A stretch of DNA of 47,618 bases, from assembly GCA_002305335.1 (NCBI GenBank), contig DBQR01000034.1, forward strand, positions 15,957-63,574, in the 5' to 3' direction. Source of the DNA: Clostridiales bacterium UBA1389. Its GTDB lineage: Bacteria; Bacillota; Clostridia; Oscillospirales; CAG-382. A program made the position numbers and the translations under genes. Below are positions 24,610-32,965 of the stretch, one piece after another; position 1 is the stretch's first letter, and each line of letters begins with the position of its first letter. Below the pieces are notes generated by a model. That model did no database searches, was not told the origin of the DNA, and worked only from the letters and a program-made list of their open reading frames with translations.

Positions 24610-26043
24610 TTATTTTCTTTTAATAACCACAACACCGGCAAGGGTGAGAACGGCTATTATGGAAAGGGCTATTAATCCGCTGTCCCCGGTGGGGGTGGAG
24701 CCGCCGCTGCTGGTTTCGGAGGTTTCCTCAACCTGGGAGGATTCTGCAACTTCTTCAGCGGGAGCGTAAACTTCGATTTCGGAAATCCAGAGATGGCTGT
24801 CAACGGTACCCGGCTGGGTGTAGATAACCTTTATGTATCTTGCTTCGCATTCTTCGGCTTTTACGAATTCATAGATTTCCCATCCGTTTTCCTCACTAAA
24901 TACGGGAGTAAGATCCGCGCCGTTAACGGTGCCTGCAGAGGTGAAATCCTGTCCGTCGCTGGAGTAAAGGAATTCGACGGTGATATTGGTGGGGCTCTGA
25001 ATTCCCCAGGGGGAGTTGCCGAAAGCGTCCGCCATGAAGCCGGAAATTTCCTTTTCTTCCCCAAGGTCTAATACCACTTCTACATTGGTGCCCTTCAGGC
25101 CTGCGATTGATGTGCCGCCGGAGTTGTCACGAACCTTAACTCCGTCGGTAAGCTTGGTGCCGGCATCGTCCCAGCCGTCGCCACGGGGGGTTACGCCCGT
25201 AGTGGTGTAGGTCTTGCCGCCGGCGATGTTTTCACCGAAGCCGGAAACGGGGGCCTGGGAGGTTTCTTCGGAGGTTTCGTCGGAGAGGTCGATGGGAAGG
25301 TCAGACCCGTTGTCGGCGGCATAGTTCTGAGCTACTTCCTCTGCGGTGAGGGCTCTGTCATAGAACCTGAAGCCGGCGAATTCTGTGTTGTGGGATTTTT
25401 GAACATCATCATGTCCGAAGAAGAAGGTGGTGCCGTTCAATACAGCGGTATTGGCTTTTTCGGCATATAATTCGCCGTTTATGTATATTTTCGCCATACC
25501 TGCGTCTTTATCATAGGTTACCGTAACGGTGCAGTCTTTGAAGGCGTCTTTGGACGCAACTTCTTCCTTGGGACGGTCCCAGTTTGAACCGCATTTGAAC
25601 TCGACGTAAATGGGGGAGCCCAGGCGTATAAACAGGGAATAGTCGTCAGAGGCGCAGTTCAGGTAGGTGCCCCAGGTTGTGCCTAAAACCTCGGTGTCTT
25701 TAACCACCATTTCGGTTGTAAACTTGGATGAGGTTATAACGTCCGCAATGGAGGAATCGAAGTTTACCTTGGTGGCGGTGTTTACAAAAACTCCCTTTGC
25801 GTCGTCAAAGTAGTTTTTGGTTTTGTCGTAGGTCGAAAGGTCGATGTCTTTGTTGTTGCCGGAGGCATCGTACCAGGTGTTGCCGTCTTCGGAATGATAT
25901 GTAGCGTCATAAAACGCCACCAGTCCGTCGGTAACATAATCGTCAATGTCGGGACCTGCTTCGGCCGTGGCGCCTAACGCCAGGGAGAAGACAATACCCG
26001 CAATAAGGCATAAAGACAAAGAAATTGCCAGTAGTTTTTTCAT
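24610..26043 (-). CDS. Surface protein with LamG and discoidin domains and PTGD sorting tail
   Basis: 477 aa. Signal peptide MKKLLAISLSLCLIAGIVF through ATAEA. Residues about 35-235 form a concanavalin/LamG-like domain (VTDGLVAFYDATYHS ... AGFRFYDRALTAEEVAQNY). Residues about 255-415 form an F5/8 type-C domain (KTYTTTGVTPRGDGWDD ... LWISEIEVYA) closely matching the neighbour's. The tail STPTGDSG, hydrophobic stretch and KRK indicate cell-wall sorting. AAAGGA lies 8 nt before the ATG at 26043; the upstream extension to 26082 is not supported. Probably a glycan-binding adhesin or part of polysaccharide capture. Confidence 0.85.
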   Translation of the reverse strand: MKKLLAISLSLCLIAGIVFSLALGATAEAGPDIDDYVTDGLVAFYDATYHSEDGNTWYDASGNNKDIDLSTYDKTKNYFDDAKGVFVNTATKVNFDSSIADVITSSKFTTEMVVKDTEVLGTTWGTYLNCASDDYSLFIRLGSPIYVEFKCGSNWDRPKEEVASKDAFKDCTVTVTYDKDAGMAKIYINGELYAEKANTAVLNGTTFFFGHDDVQKSHNTEFAGFRFYDRALTAEEVAQNYAADNGSDLPIDLSDETSEETSQAPVSGFGENIAGGKTYTTTGVTPRGDGWDDAGTKLTDGVKVRDNSGGTSIAGLKGTNVEVVLDLGEEKEISGFMADAFGNSPWGIQSPTNITVEFLYSSDGQDFTSAGTVNGADLTPVFSEENGWEIYEFVKAEECEARYIKVIYTQPGTVDSHLWISEIEVYAPAEEVAESSQVEETSETSSGGSTPTGDSGLIALSIIAVLTLAGVVVIKRK

Positions 26044-26201
26044 GATTACATTCCTTTCTATAATTTTTGTTTTTTTCTGCATTTACAGCTTTGCTTTACA
26101 ATTATATAGGCAATTTATAGTTTTGTCAAGATTAATTAATAAAACATCCTTAAAATTTTTCATTTTAATAAAACCTTTAGAAATATATAAAGGGATAGCC
26201 C

Positions 26202-26229
26202 TTGTTTTTATCCGAAGGAATAGTATAAT
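26202..26229 (+). promoter_or_regulatory. Promoter of the PAQR/hemolysin-III gene
   Basis: TTGTTT (26202-26207), a 16-nt spacer and TATAAT (26224-26229), 30 nt before the ATG. The 216-nt gap upstream is otherwise AT-rich sequence with nothing further recognised. Confidence 0.55.
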
Positions 26230-26259
26230 GGTGGTACTTACTTATGAAAGGCTGAAAAC

Positions 26260-26931
26260 ATGGAAAGAACACCCCTTAAGAACAGGAAAATGCCGGTATA
26301 CACCCGCGGTGAGGAGATAATGAACATGGTCACCCATATCGTGGGGGGAGGAGTAGGGGTTATTATTTTTATTTTATGTACCGTGGTTTCGGCATTAAGC
26401 AAAAACCCCTGGTCTATAGTGTCCTCCGTAATATACGGTTTTTCGATGGTTGCCCTTTACACCGTGTCCAGCGTTTATCACGGTTTGAAGCTGAATACGG
26501 GAAAGCGGGTAATGCAGATTATTGACCACTGTACCATTTATATGCTTATCGCCGGTACTTATACCCCCATACTGCTGGTGGGGATAAGACCTCATAACCC
26601 GGTGGTGGCGTGGGTTGTCTTTGGCGTCCAGTGGGGGCTTGCCGCCCTTGCCGCCACCCTGACGGCCATCGACCTTAAAAAGTATAAGGTGTTTTCAATG
26701 ATCTGCTATATAATAATGGGCTGGATGATTATCTTTACCATCAAACCCGCCATACAGGCATTGACCTATAACGGCTTTATATGGGTGCTGGCGGGGGGTA
26801 TATCCTACACTATCGGCGCTGTACTGTACGGCATAGGAAGGAAGGTCAGGTATTTCCATTCGGTGTTCCATATCTTCGTCAACATAGGCAGCCTGTTGCA
26901 GGCAATCGGGATTATATTTTATGTTTTATAA
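26260..26931 (+). CDS. trhA: PAQR-family membrane homeostasis protein (hemolysin III/TrhA)
   Basis: 223 aa with seven predicted membrane helices. Family motifs are visible: NMVTHIVGGGVG (conserved His), SSVYHGL (Ser and His), IDHCTIYMLIAGTYTP (Asp, His) and the C-terminal HSVFHIFVNIGSLLQ (paired His). These His/Asp residues form the zinc site of the PAQR superfamily. Bacterial members adjust membrane fluidity/energetics; the old name hemolysin III is historical. It has its own promoter and terminator. Confidence 0.93.
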   Translation: MERTPLKNRKMPVYTRGEEIMNMVTHIVGGGVGVIIFILCTVVSALSKNPWSIVSSVIYGFSMVALYTVSSVYHGLKLNTGKRVMQIIDHCTIYMLIAGTYTPILLVGIRPHNPVVAWVVFGVQWGLAALAATLTAIDLKKYKVFSMICYIIMGWMIIFTIKPAIQALTYNGFIWVLAGGISYTIGAVLYGIGRKVRYFHSVFHIFVNIGSLLQAIGIIFYVL

Positions 26932-26948
26932 TATACTGAAATTAAGTA

Positions 26949-26976
26949 TAAAAAGACGGCGTACGCCGTCTTTTTA
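26949..26976. terminator. Bidirectional terminator
   Basis: AAAAGACGGCGTACGCCGTCTTTT is a near-perfect palindrome with T-runs on both strands. It serves trhA (plus) and the CotH-like gene (minus, ending at 26988). Confidence 0.9.
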
Positions 26977-26987
26977 CATATTGATAT

Positions 26988-28916
26988 TTAATTCCCGTTC
27001 CGGATGTACCACTGGGTGTTCAGCCAGTCTATACGCTTTTCAAGCCAGTCGGCGATACGTTCGGAACTATACCTTTGGTCACCGCTGTTCCAGCGGTAAT
27101 TATTTTTATTGAATTCCGGCTCATAGGCATCGGAAATCCCTGTCATTTCCTCAAACATCCCGTCAAACCAGCCGCTGTCAACCGCTTTTGTCCATTTTTC
27201 CTTAACCTTATCCACGAACCAGTCGGCATGATAAAGGGTTATAAACCAGGTGGACGACCGGTTGCCGGCCGACCTTATAAACTCCTCCGGCTGCCATGCG
27301 GAGGTGGAAAACCTGTCATACCTAAAGCCCGTATCGTCACCGAAGGCCCAGGAAAAGTCCCAGGGAGCGCAAAAGGTCAGCAGAGGTTTTTCGGCGGTAA
27401 AGTCCACATACATATAGAAGCTGCCTATCCCCACGTCCCGTTCCTCGCAGAGTTCATGAAGGATATACATTCCCACCAGCGAATCTATATCCATTACGTT
27501 TGCCACGGCCTCTTTTGAGCTTTTGAATTCGGGGGCGGGGACAAGCTTGTAATTATCGTCGAATTTATAATATTTCCCCTCCCAGATGGCTTTATAAACA
27601 ATCCTATACACATTTGAAATATAGTCACTTACAAAATTAAGCTGTTGGTTTGACAGATAATCGTATTTTATCGAATAGCCCGCCCTTGCGGCCCTGCGGG
27701 TTACCCCATACATATCGGTTAGACTGATGTTGTCGTAATCGACAAGGAAATGATAGGGTTCTTTTGAGTAATAGTTATCTATTTCAATGAGATAGCCTGT
27801 TTTAAGCCTTGTTTCCCCGTCTTCCAGCTCGTCAATGTCAATGCGGTAGGGGTCTATCTGAATCTGGTCGCAGATGATATACACACCCATATATTTGTAA
27901 TCAAGATAAACATCCACATAGGTGTAGTCGGAAACAAAATATTGACCGTCAAGGAGTTTTTTACCCATCATAAAGGATATTGGCTCTTTTATAAAGTGGG
28001 TGTCGCCCCTTAAAAGCACCCAGCTTTTGCATTTAGCCCCGTTGTTTATACCCAGCACCGAAGTCCTTGAATCAAATTTAAGCCGATAGTGTACCTTATT
28101 AACCCTTATCCATTCCTCATTGCCATAGTTGGCGGAAGCGTTCCCCCGGACACGGATACCTGCCCGAAGGCCGTCAAGTTCAAACTTTTCATCACAGTTG
28201 GTAAGGGTAACGGTACAGTCTATATAATTTTCAAGGGTCACCACTTCTTTTCCCCCGGTATCAATGTTAAGCACCGGCATATTATAATGCTCGAATTCAA
28301 AAACAGCGTTTAATGATACGGCATCTTCGACTTTTATTGTGCGATTGTAATCGGCGTTCCCGTCACTCCAGCACTTGAAGCTGAAAAATTCGTCCGGGGT
28401 CGCCATCAGCGTCAGAATATTGTTTTGCAGCACTACATCTATGCTTCCGCCCTTCAGCGAAGCGTCTATCTCATAGTCCTGTCCCAGGGTGGTGTCAAGG
28501 CCGAAGGAGAAGACAGCCGTATTACCCTTGATATTCTTTTTGCAGTTTTTACAATAACCCGTATAGTTTAAGGTATATTTTACCCCCACCTTGCGGACAT
28601 TGTATTCCAGCTTTTCAAAATCATGAGCTTTCATATTAATCGCTTCGGTGTAGCTGTCGCCGCAACGGGAGCAGACATAAAGGGTCGAACCCTCCTTTTC
28701 GCAAGTGGGTTCATTAACCTCGGTTTCAATGTAATCATGCCCCAGAGGTTCGGTATAATTATCCCTATACTCGTCGCCGCAGGCACAGCGGTAGAAGGTG
28801 TAGCCCTGTCCGGTACAGTCGGGTTCAACTGTTTCCGCCGAATAATCATGGCTGTGTCCGCAGCCGGCTAAAGCTAAACAAAGCAGAAAAACTGCCAAAA
28901 ACAATAGATTTTTCAC
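26988..28916 (-). CDS. CotH-kinase family lipoprotein with N-terminal Cys-rich repeats
   Basis: 642 aa, exported lipoprotein (lipobox ALAGC, Cys19). Residues about 25-105 carry two repeats of the pattern C-x3-G-x3-YxCxCG ... GHDY, treble-cysteine modules often seen in Clostridia surface proteins. They are followed by an InlB-like segment (about 140-215). The CotH domain runs from about 230 to the end, including RVRGNASANYG, WVLLRGDTHFIKEPISF, VDVYLDYKYMGVYIICDQIQ and CAPWDFSWAFGDD. CotH proteins are atypical protein kinases in spore coats; secreted, vegetative members also exist in cellulolytic bacteria. The start is GTG with GAGGAG 7 nt upstream. Confidence 0.9.
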   Translation of the reverse strand: MKNLLFLAVFLLCLALAGCGHSHDYSAETVEPDCTGQGYTFYRCACGDEYRDNYTEPLGHDYIETEVNEPTCEKEGSTLYVCSRCGDSYTEAINMKAHDFEKLEYNVRKVGVKYTLNYTGYCKNCKKNIKGNTAVFSFGLDTTLGQDYEIDASLKGGSIDVVLQNNILTLMATPDEFFSFKCWSDGNADYNRTIKVEDAVSLNAVFEFEHYNMPVLNIDTGGKEVVTLENYIDCTVTLTNCDEKFELDGLRAGIRVRGNASANYGNEEWIRVNKVHYRLKFDSRTSVLGINNGAKCKSWVLLRGDTHFIKEPISFMMGKKLLDGQYFVSDYTYVDVYLDYKYMGVYIICDQIQIDPYRIDIDELEDGETRLKTGYLIEIDNYYSKEPYHFLVDYDNISLTDMYGVTRRAARAGYSIKYDYLSNQQLNFVSDYISNVYRIVYKAIWEGKYYKFDDNYKLVPAPEFKSSKEAVANVMDIDSLVGMYILHELCEERDVGIGSFYMYVDFTAEKPLLTFCAPWDFSWAFGDDTGFRYDRFSTSAWQPEEFIRSAGNRSSTWFITLYHADWFVDKVKEKWTKAVDSGWFDGMFEEMTGISDAYEPEFNKNNYRWNSGDQRYSSERIADWLEKRIDWLNTQWYIRNGN

Positions 28917-29008
28917 TTATAACTCCTCTTCCTGAATGGGTTAACGGGGTCCGGCTCGGAATAATACTGTTCCGTATAAAAGCACTGTTTACCATAGCAT
29001 GTTTGTTT

Positions 29009-29039
29009 ATAAAAATCCGCCTTTTCAGGCGGATTTTTG
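29009..29039 (-). terminator. Terminator of the RRXRR-like gene
   Basis: AAAAATCCGCC / GGCGGATTTTT with loop TTTTCA, 23 nt after the stop of the gene at 29062. Confidence 0.87.
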
Positions 29040-29061
29040 TAACTTGAAATTACTTTATGCT

Positions 29062-29655
29062 TTAAAGATTGTTTAAGGTATTCAAAAGTCCCACATAGTC
29101 GGGAACTTCGGCGCCTGGATTTGTCGCCCGTATCATTTCAACAACCAAATCCTTTGCTGAATTGGGGTTTATCGGCTTGATGTCGTTATACACCTTTTCA
29201 TAAAACTCAATGAGCTTCTGGTTGGTGGTTTCCCGGCAACGGACTATATCTCTGAATCCTTCCGCTTTGGTAACAATACCTAAGGATTCACCCATAGTGT
29301 GGGGAAGGTCGGGAATAGAAATATCCTCTGATTGGGCGAGTTTTGCTATAACTGTATTTAGATATTCGTTATCCTTTCTTATTCCTTCAATCTGAGAAAG
29401 GATATATTCTACCGTAATATCGTCCTTCTTTAAGGACGGGATAACTGTATCTTCCGTGGGAATAGCATTCTTTTCGTTTATAATGTCATTCATTAATATG
29501 TCCTCCGTAATTTTATCCGGCGGACACGCAAGGCAGATGGTATTTTCGTCTGTGAAGCGTGCCCTGCCTTTTTTTACAAGACCATATGCCCTTTTAGGCC
29601 AGGTCGCGCCGTATTGTCTGCCCTGCTCATCTACAACGGTAATATTTTTTGCCAT
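29062..29655 (-). CDS. Conserved protein with RRXRR-like N-terminus, unknown
   Basis: 197 aa, function unknown. Residues 5-45 (VDEQGRQYGATWPKRAYGLV, KKGRARFTDENTICLACPP) resemble the RRXRR motif found at the N-terminus of IscB-type nucleases (P-x-RA-x2-L-x2-GRA). However, there is no RuvC or HNH domain, so only the motif is suggested. A helical coiled-coil-like stretch (about 75-110) and an all-alpha C-terminus follow. GGGAGGGG is the SD. It has its own promoter overlapping the end of copA and its own terminator, so it is monocistronic. Confidence 0.72.
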   Translation of the reverse strand: MAKNITVVDEQGRQYGATWPKRAYGLVKKGRARFTDENTICLACPPDKITEDILMNDIINEKNAIPTEDTVIPSLKKDDITVEYILSQIEGIRKDNEYLNTVIAKLAQSEDISIPDLPHTMGESLGIVTKAEGFRDIVRCRETTNQKLIEFYEKVYNDIKPINPNSAKDLVVEMIRATNPGAEVPDYVGLLNTLNNL

Positions 29656-29735
29656 GGGTGTCTTCCCCTCCCGCTTTCAGAGCAAAGTATTAAATTTTAA
29701 GGATATTCGTTTTTTGTTATGGGTGTCTCCCCCGT
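29641..29735. repeat. Duplicated start-site/leader sequence
   Basis: Two ~32-nt imperfect copies, 62 nt apart: the gene start (29641-29672) and a copy upstream (29703-29735). Both share ATGGGTGTC-TCCCC flanked by a TTTTTT run on the plus strand, i.e. GGGGxAGACACCCAT on the coding strand. In the upstream copy the start codon has become ATA. It looks like a local duplication of the ribosome-binding region. Confidence 0.6.
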
Positions 29736-29745
29736 ATCCTTTAAT

Positions 29746-29774
29746 ATATTAGCATATCCTTCAGCTATTGTCAA
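29746..29774 (-). promoter_or_regulatory. Promoter of the RRXRR-like gene
   Basis: Minus-strand TTGACA (29774..29769), a 17-nt spacer and TAATAT (29751..29746). It lies directly at the 3' end of copA, giving a ~80-nt leader that contains the duplicated SD region. Confidence 0.72.
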
Positions 29775-29777
29775 CGG

Positions 29778-31958
29778 TTACTTGAACCTTTTAAGCCTTA
29801 AGGCGTTTAACGTTACGCATACGGAGGACAAAGACATGGCTGCGGCGGCATAGACGGGGGTGAGGGTTAATCCCGCAAAGGTAAACAGCCCGGAGGCAAG
29901 GGGAATGCCAATACAGTTGTAAATCAAAGCCCAGAACAGGTTTTCCTTTATATTCCTCATAACCGCTTTTGACAGTCTGACTGCGGTGCCGGCGGAGGCC
30001 AAATCGTTCTTTGAAAGCACCACGTCGGCGGAATCGATGGCCACATAGGTTCCCGCCCCTATGGCAATACCCACATCGGCGGAGCTTAAGGCGGGGGCGT
30101 CGTTAATGCCGTCGCCTATCATTATAACCCTTTTTCCCTCACTGCGTAACCCGGAAACAACCTCTCCCTTTCCTCCCGGGAGGACGCCGGCTTTATAGTC
30201 AATACCAAGTTCCTTTGCCAAGGCGGCCGCCGGACTTTCGCTGTCGCCGGTAACCATAATCACCCTCATTTTAGTTTTAAGGGAATCTATCGCCGCTTTT
30301 GAATTTGTCCTTAAATTGTCTTTAGTTTCTATTACTCCTAAAAAATCATCCCCATAGGAAACATAGATGGGGGTTTTCCCGGTTTCGGGGTTGAAATCAT
30401 CGGGGATTTCTATTCCGTTTTCCGTAAGAAAATCCCTGTTCCCCGCAACGCAGTATTCCCCTTCGATAAAGCCTGCCGCCCCCTTGCCGGGGACATAGAC
30501 CACATCCTCCCCTGTCGGCGGTGTTATACCCATTTCGTCCGCTTTAGCCGTTACCGCCGCAGCCAGTGGGTGGGTTGACACCTTTTCCAGGCAAGCTGCC
30601 ACCGAAAACAGCTGATTTTCGGTGAATTTGGCGGTCTTCCAGCCCGAAACCACCGGTTTGCCTTCGGTTATGGTGCCGGTCTTATCTATAACAACGGTGT
30701 CGCATTTGCCGAGGGTTTCAATAGCCTCCGCGGATTTGAAAAGCACCCCTAATTCCGCCCCCCTGCCGGCACCCGCCATAACCGAAATGGGGGTGGCGAG
30801 CCCTAAGGCGCAGGGACAGGAGATAACCAGCACCGACACCGAATTTATAAAGGCGGCGGAACTGTTGCCTGAAATCAGCCAGATTATCGCCGTAACAAGG
30901 GAAACGCCTATAACGGCGGGGACGAAATACAGGGAAATTTTATCCACAAGCCTGGCGATGGGGGGCTTTGAGTTCCCCGCCTGCTCCACAAGTCGGACAA
31001 TTTCGGCAAGAATGGTGTCCTCCCCCACCTTTTCGGCTTTATATTCAAAGGCTCCGGAAATGTTTTTCGAGGAGGTAAGCACCCGGTCCCCCGCCGTTCT
31101 AAAAACGGGTATGCTTTCGCCGGTTATGGCGGAAACGTCAAGTTCGGTTTTCCCCGACACTATAACTCCGTCGGCGGCAAGGGATTCGCCGGATTTAACA
31201 TATATGATATCGCCCTTTACAAGCTCTTCGGCCTTTATTTCCTCATACTTTTCCCCCCGCTTTACGGTTACGGTTTTGGGGGAAAGGTCAAGGAGCCTGG
31301 TTACCGCGGTGTTGGTTGACCTCTTTGACCTGGCTTCAAGGAATTTACCCAAAGTAACCAGGGTTAGGATGGTGGCGGCGGATTCAAAGTAAAGCATTTC
31401 ATGCATATCATGAAACAGCATAAACACCGAATAAACCACCGAGGCGGTACAGCCTAACGCCACAAGGGAATCCATGTTGGGATGAAGTCTGAAAAGCAGC
31501 TTAAAGCCGTTGGTGAAATATTTATAGTTGATTATGCAGATGGCAAGGGTTAATACCGATTGTACTATTATGTTGCCGTAGCTGCCGTGGACAAGCCACC
31601 ACAGCAGGGGAATCCCTATCATTTCCCCCATGGAAACATAAAGCAGAGGCACAAGCAGAATTGCCGAAACGAAAAACCTTTGTCTTAAGCTTTTAAGATT
31701 ATTGTTTATGGCCTCCCGGCGTTCCCTTTCCCGCCGGGAACGGTCGGTTTCCTGAAGGACAATGCCGTAGCCTGCTCTTTCGACGGCTTTAATTATCTGG
31801 CCTTCGTCCAATCTTTCTTCGTCGTATTCCACCGTCATGTCGCCGGATATAAGGCGGACTTCCGCCTTTTTAACCCCCTTAAGCTGTTCCACGGCTCTTG
31901 TTACCGTGGCGACGCAGGCGGCGCAGGTCATGTTTCTTATTTCAAAATTCTGTATCAT
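29778..31958 (-). CDS. copA: Copper-exporting P1B-type ATPase
   Basis: 726 aa. One N-terminal heavy-metal-associated domain carries MTCAACVATV. The membrane metal site is ISCPCALGLATPI. The phosphorylation loop is VIDKTGTITEG, followed by the nucleotide-binding HP motif (STHPLAAAV) and the hinge GDGINDAPAL. The last membrane helices contain YNCIGIPLA and MSLSSVCVTLNALRL, the residues that mark P1B-1 (Cu+) pumps. It exports Cu+ from the cytoplasm. It starts 34 nt after nrdR on the same strand and may be the last gene of the radC-dut-nrdR unit. No CsoR/CopY-type regulator or copZ is adjacent. Confidence 0.95.
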   Translation of the reverse strand: MIQNFEIRNMTCAACVATVTRAVEQLKGVKKAEVRLISGDMTVEYDEERLDEGQIIKAVERAGYGIVLQETDRSRRERERREAINNNLKSLRQRFFVSAILLVPLLYVSMGEMIGIPLLWWLVHGSYGNIIVQSVLTLAICIINYKYFTNGFKLLFRLHPNMDSLVALGCTASVVYSVFMLFHDMHEMLYFESAATILTLVTLGKFLEARSKRSTNTAVTRLLDLSPKTVTVKRGEKYEEIKAEELVKGDIIYVKSGESLAADGVIVSGKTELDVSAITGESIPVFRTAGDRVLTSSKNISGAFEYKAEKVGEDTILAEIVRLVEQAGNSKPPIARLVDKISLYFVPAVIGVSLVTAIIWLISGNSSAAFINSVSVLVISCPCALGLATPISVMAGAGRGAELGVLFKSAEAIETLGKCDTVVIDKTGTITEGKPVVSGWKTAKFTENQLFSVAACLEKVSTHPLAAAVTAKADEMGITPPTGEDVVYVPGKGAAGFIEGEYCVAGNRDFLTENGIEIPDDFNPETGKTPIYVSYGDDFLGVIETKDNLRTNSKAAIDSLKTKMRVIMVTGDSESPAAALAKELGIDYKAGVLPGGKGEVVSGLRSEGKRVIMIGDGINDAPALSSADVGIAIGAGTYVAIDSADVVLSKNDLASAGTAVRLSKAVMRNIKENLFWALIYNCIGIPLASGLFTFAGLTLTPVYAAAAMSLSSVCVTLNALRLKRFK

Positions 31959-31992
31959 TGAACTTAACCCCGTAATTTAACAGCAACGGTTT

Positions 31993-32448
31993 TTATCTTT
32001 CCCCGAGCAGTCTTTTGAGTTCCTCCATAAAGGCGTTTATGTCCTTGAACTGCCGGTAAACCGAAGCAAAACGGACATAGGCCACTTCGTCCAGGGCCTT
32101 CAGCTTGTCCATTACCATTTCCCCGATTTCGGCGGAGGATACCTCCCCCCTCAGGGAATTCTGAAGCCTTGATTCGATTTCCGAAACCAGGTTTTCCATT
32201 TCCGCCCGGGTGACCTGCCGCTTGTCGCAGGCGCGGATAACCGAAGACAGGATTTTGTTTCGGTCAAAGGGTTCCCTTGATTTATCCTTCTTTACCACCA
32301 CCAGGGGGGCGGTTTCGATTATTTCATAGGTGGTGAATCTTTTATGGCAGCCGAGACATTCCCTTCTCCGGCGGATTGTGGTACCATCGGCGGAACGGCG
32401 GGAGTCTATGACTTTGCTTTCCGGATGGGAACAGGCGGGACACAGCAT
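31993..32448 (-). CDS. nrdR: Ribonucleotide reductase regulator NrdR
   Basis: 151 aa, typical length. The N-terminal zinc ribbon (MLCPACSHPESKVIDSR and ECLGCHKRFTTYE) is followed by the ATP-cone (VVKKDKSREPFDRNKIL). NrdR represses ribonucleotide reductase genes when dATP is bound (established for the family). GGAGG is 7 nt before the ATG. It follows dut by 40 nt, so two nucleotide-metabolism functions are neighbours. Confidence 0.97.
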   Translation of the reverse strand: MLCPACSHPESKVIDSRRSADGTTIRRRRECLGCHKRFTTYEIIETAPLVVVKKDKSREPFDRNKILSSVIRACDKRQVTRAEMENLVSEIESRLQNSLRGEVSSAEIGEMVMDKLKALDEVAYVRFASVYRQFKDINAFMEELKRLLGER

Positions 32449-32488
32449 ATATATACCTCCAAATCTATATTTATGGCATTTCGGCTTA

Positions 32489-32953
32489 TTATAGCCCGGT
32501 GGAACCGAATCCTCCGTCCCGGAGGGTCCGGGTATTGTCGTCGTGTGTTATGCCGAAGGGAACGAACACCCCCTGGCAGAAGGCCGCTCCTTTGGGAAGG
32601 GTAAGCACCTTGTCGCCGCAGTTGGTAAGCTTTACGATAATATGGCCTTCATTTTCGGAATAATAATAGTCGCTGTCTATGACGCCCACGGTGTTGTCCA
32701 GCCGAAGGCGGTATTTGAATCCCAGGGAGGAACGGGGAAATATAAGCAAAACCCATCCCCTTTCCATTTTGACCCTTACCCCCGTGGGGACGGAAATACC
32801 TTCACCGGGATTAAGGTTTATATCAGCCGGGGTCCTGAAATCATAACCGGCGGAGCCGGCGGTGGCACGGACCGGGAGTATTATTTTATCGGGTTTTATG
32901 CCGCAGATTTTTTCCGACACTTTTTGAAATTCTGCAATTCTTTCCATACACAA
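32489..32953 (-). CDS. dut: dUTP diphosphatase
   Basis: 154-aa trimeric dUTPase that hydrolyses dUTP to dUMP. Five motifs are seen: AGSAGYDF, FPRSSLGFK, NTVGVIDSDYYYSENEG, KGAAFCQGVF and RDGGFGSTG. The TTG at 32953 has AAAGGGG at 6-nt spacing, while the ATG at 32947 is 12 nt away; the TTG is slightly preferred. It starts 12 nt after the radC stop. Confidence 0.95.
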   Translation of the reverse strand: MCMERIAEFQKVSEKICGIKPDKIILPVRATAGSAGYDFRTPADINLNPGEGISVPTGVRVKMERGWVLLIFPRSSLGFKYRLRLDNTVGVIDSDYYYSENEGHIIVKLTNCGDKVLTLPKGAAFCQGVFVPFGITHDDNTRTLRDGGFGSTGL

Positions 32954-32965
32954 TATATACCCCTT

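Noticed and set aside
30622..31392. 256-aa plus-strand open frame antisense to copA
   Set aside because: Shadow frame of a highly conserved P-type ATPase; Ser/Pro/Thr-rich composition and no start signal.
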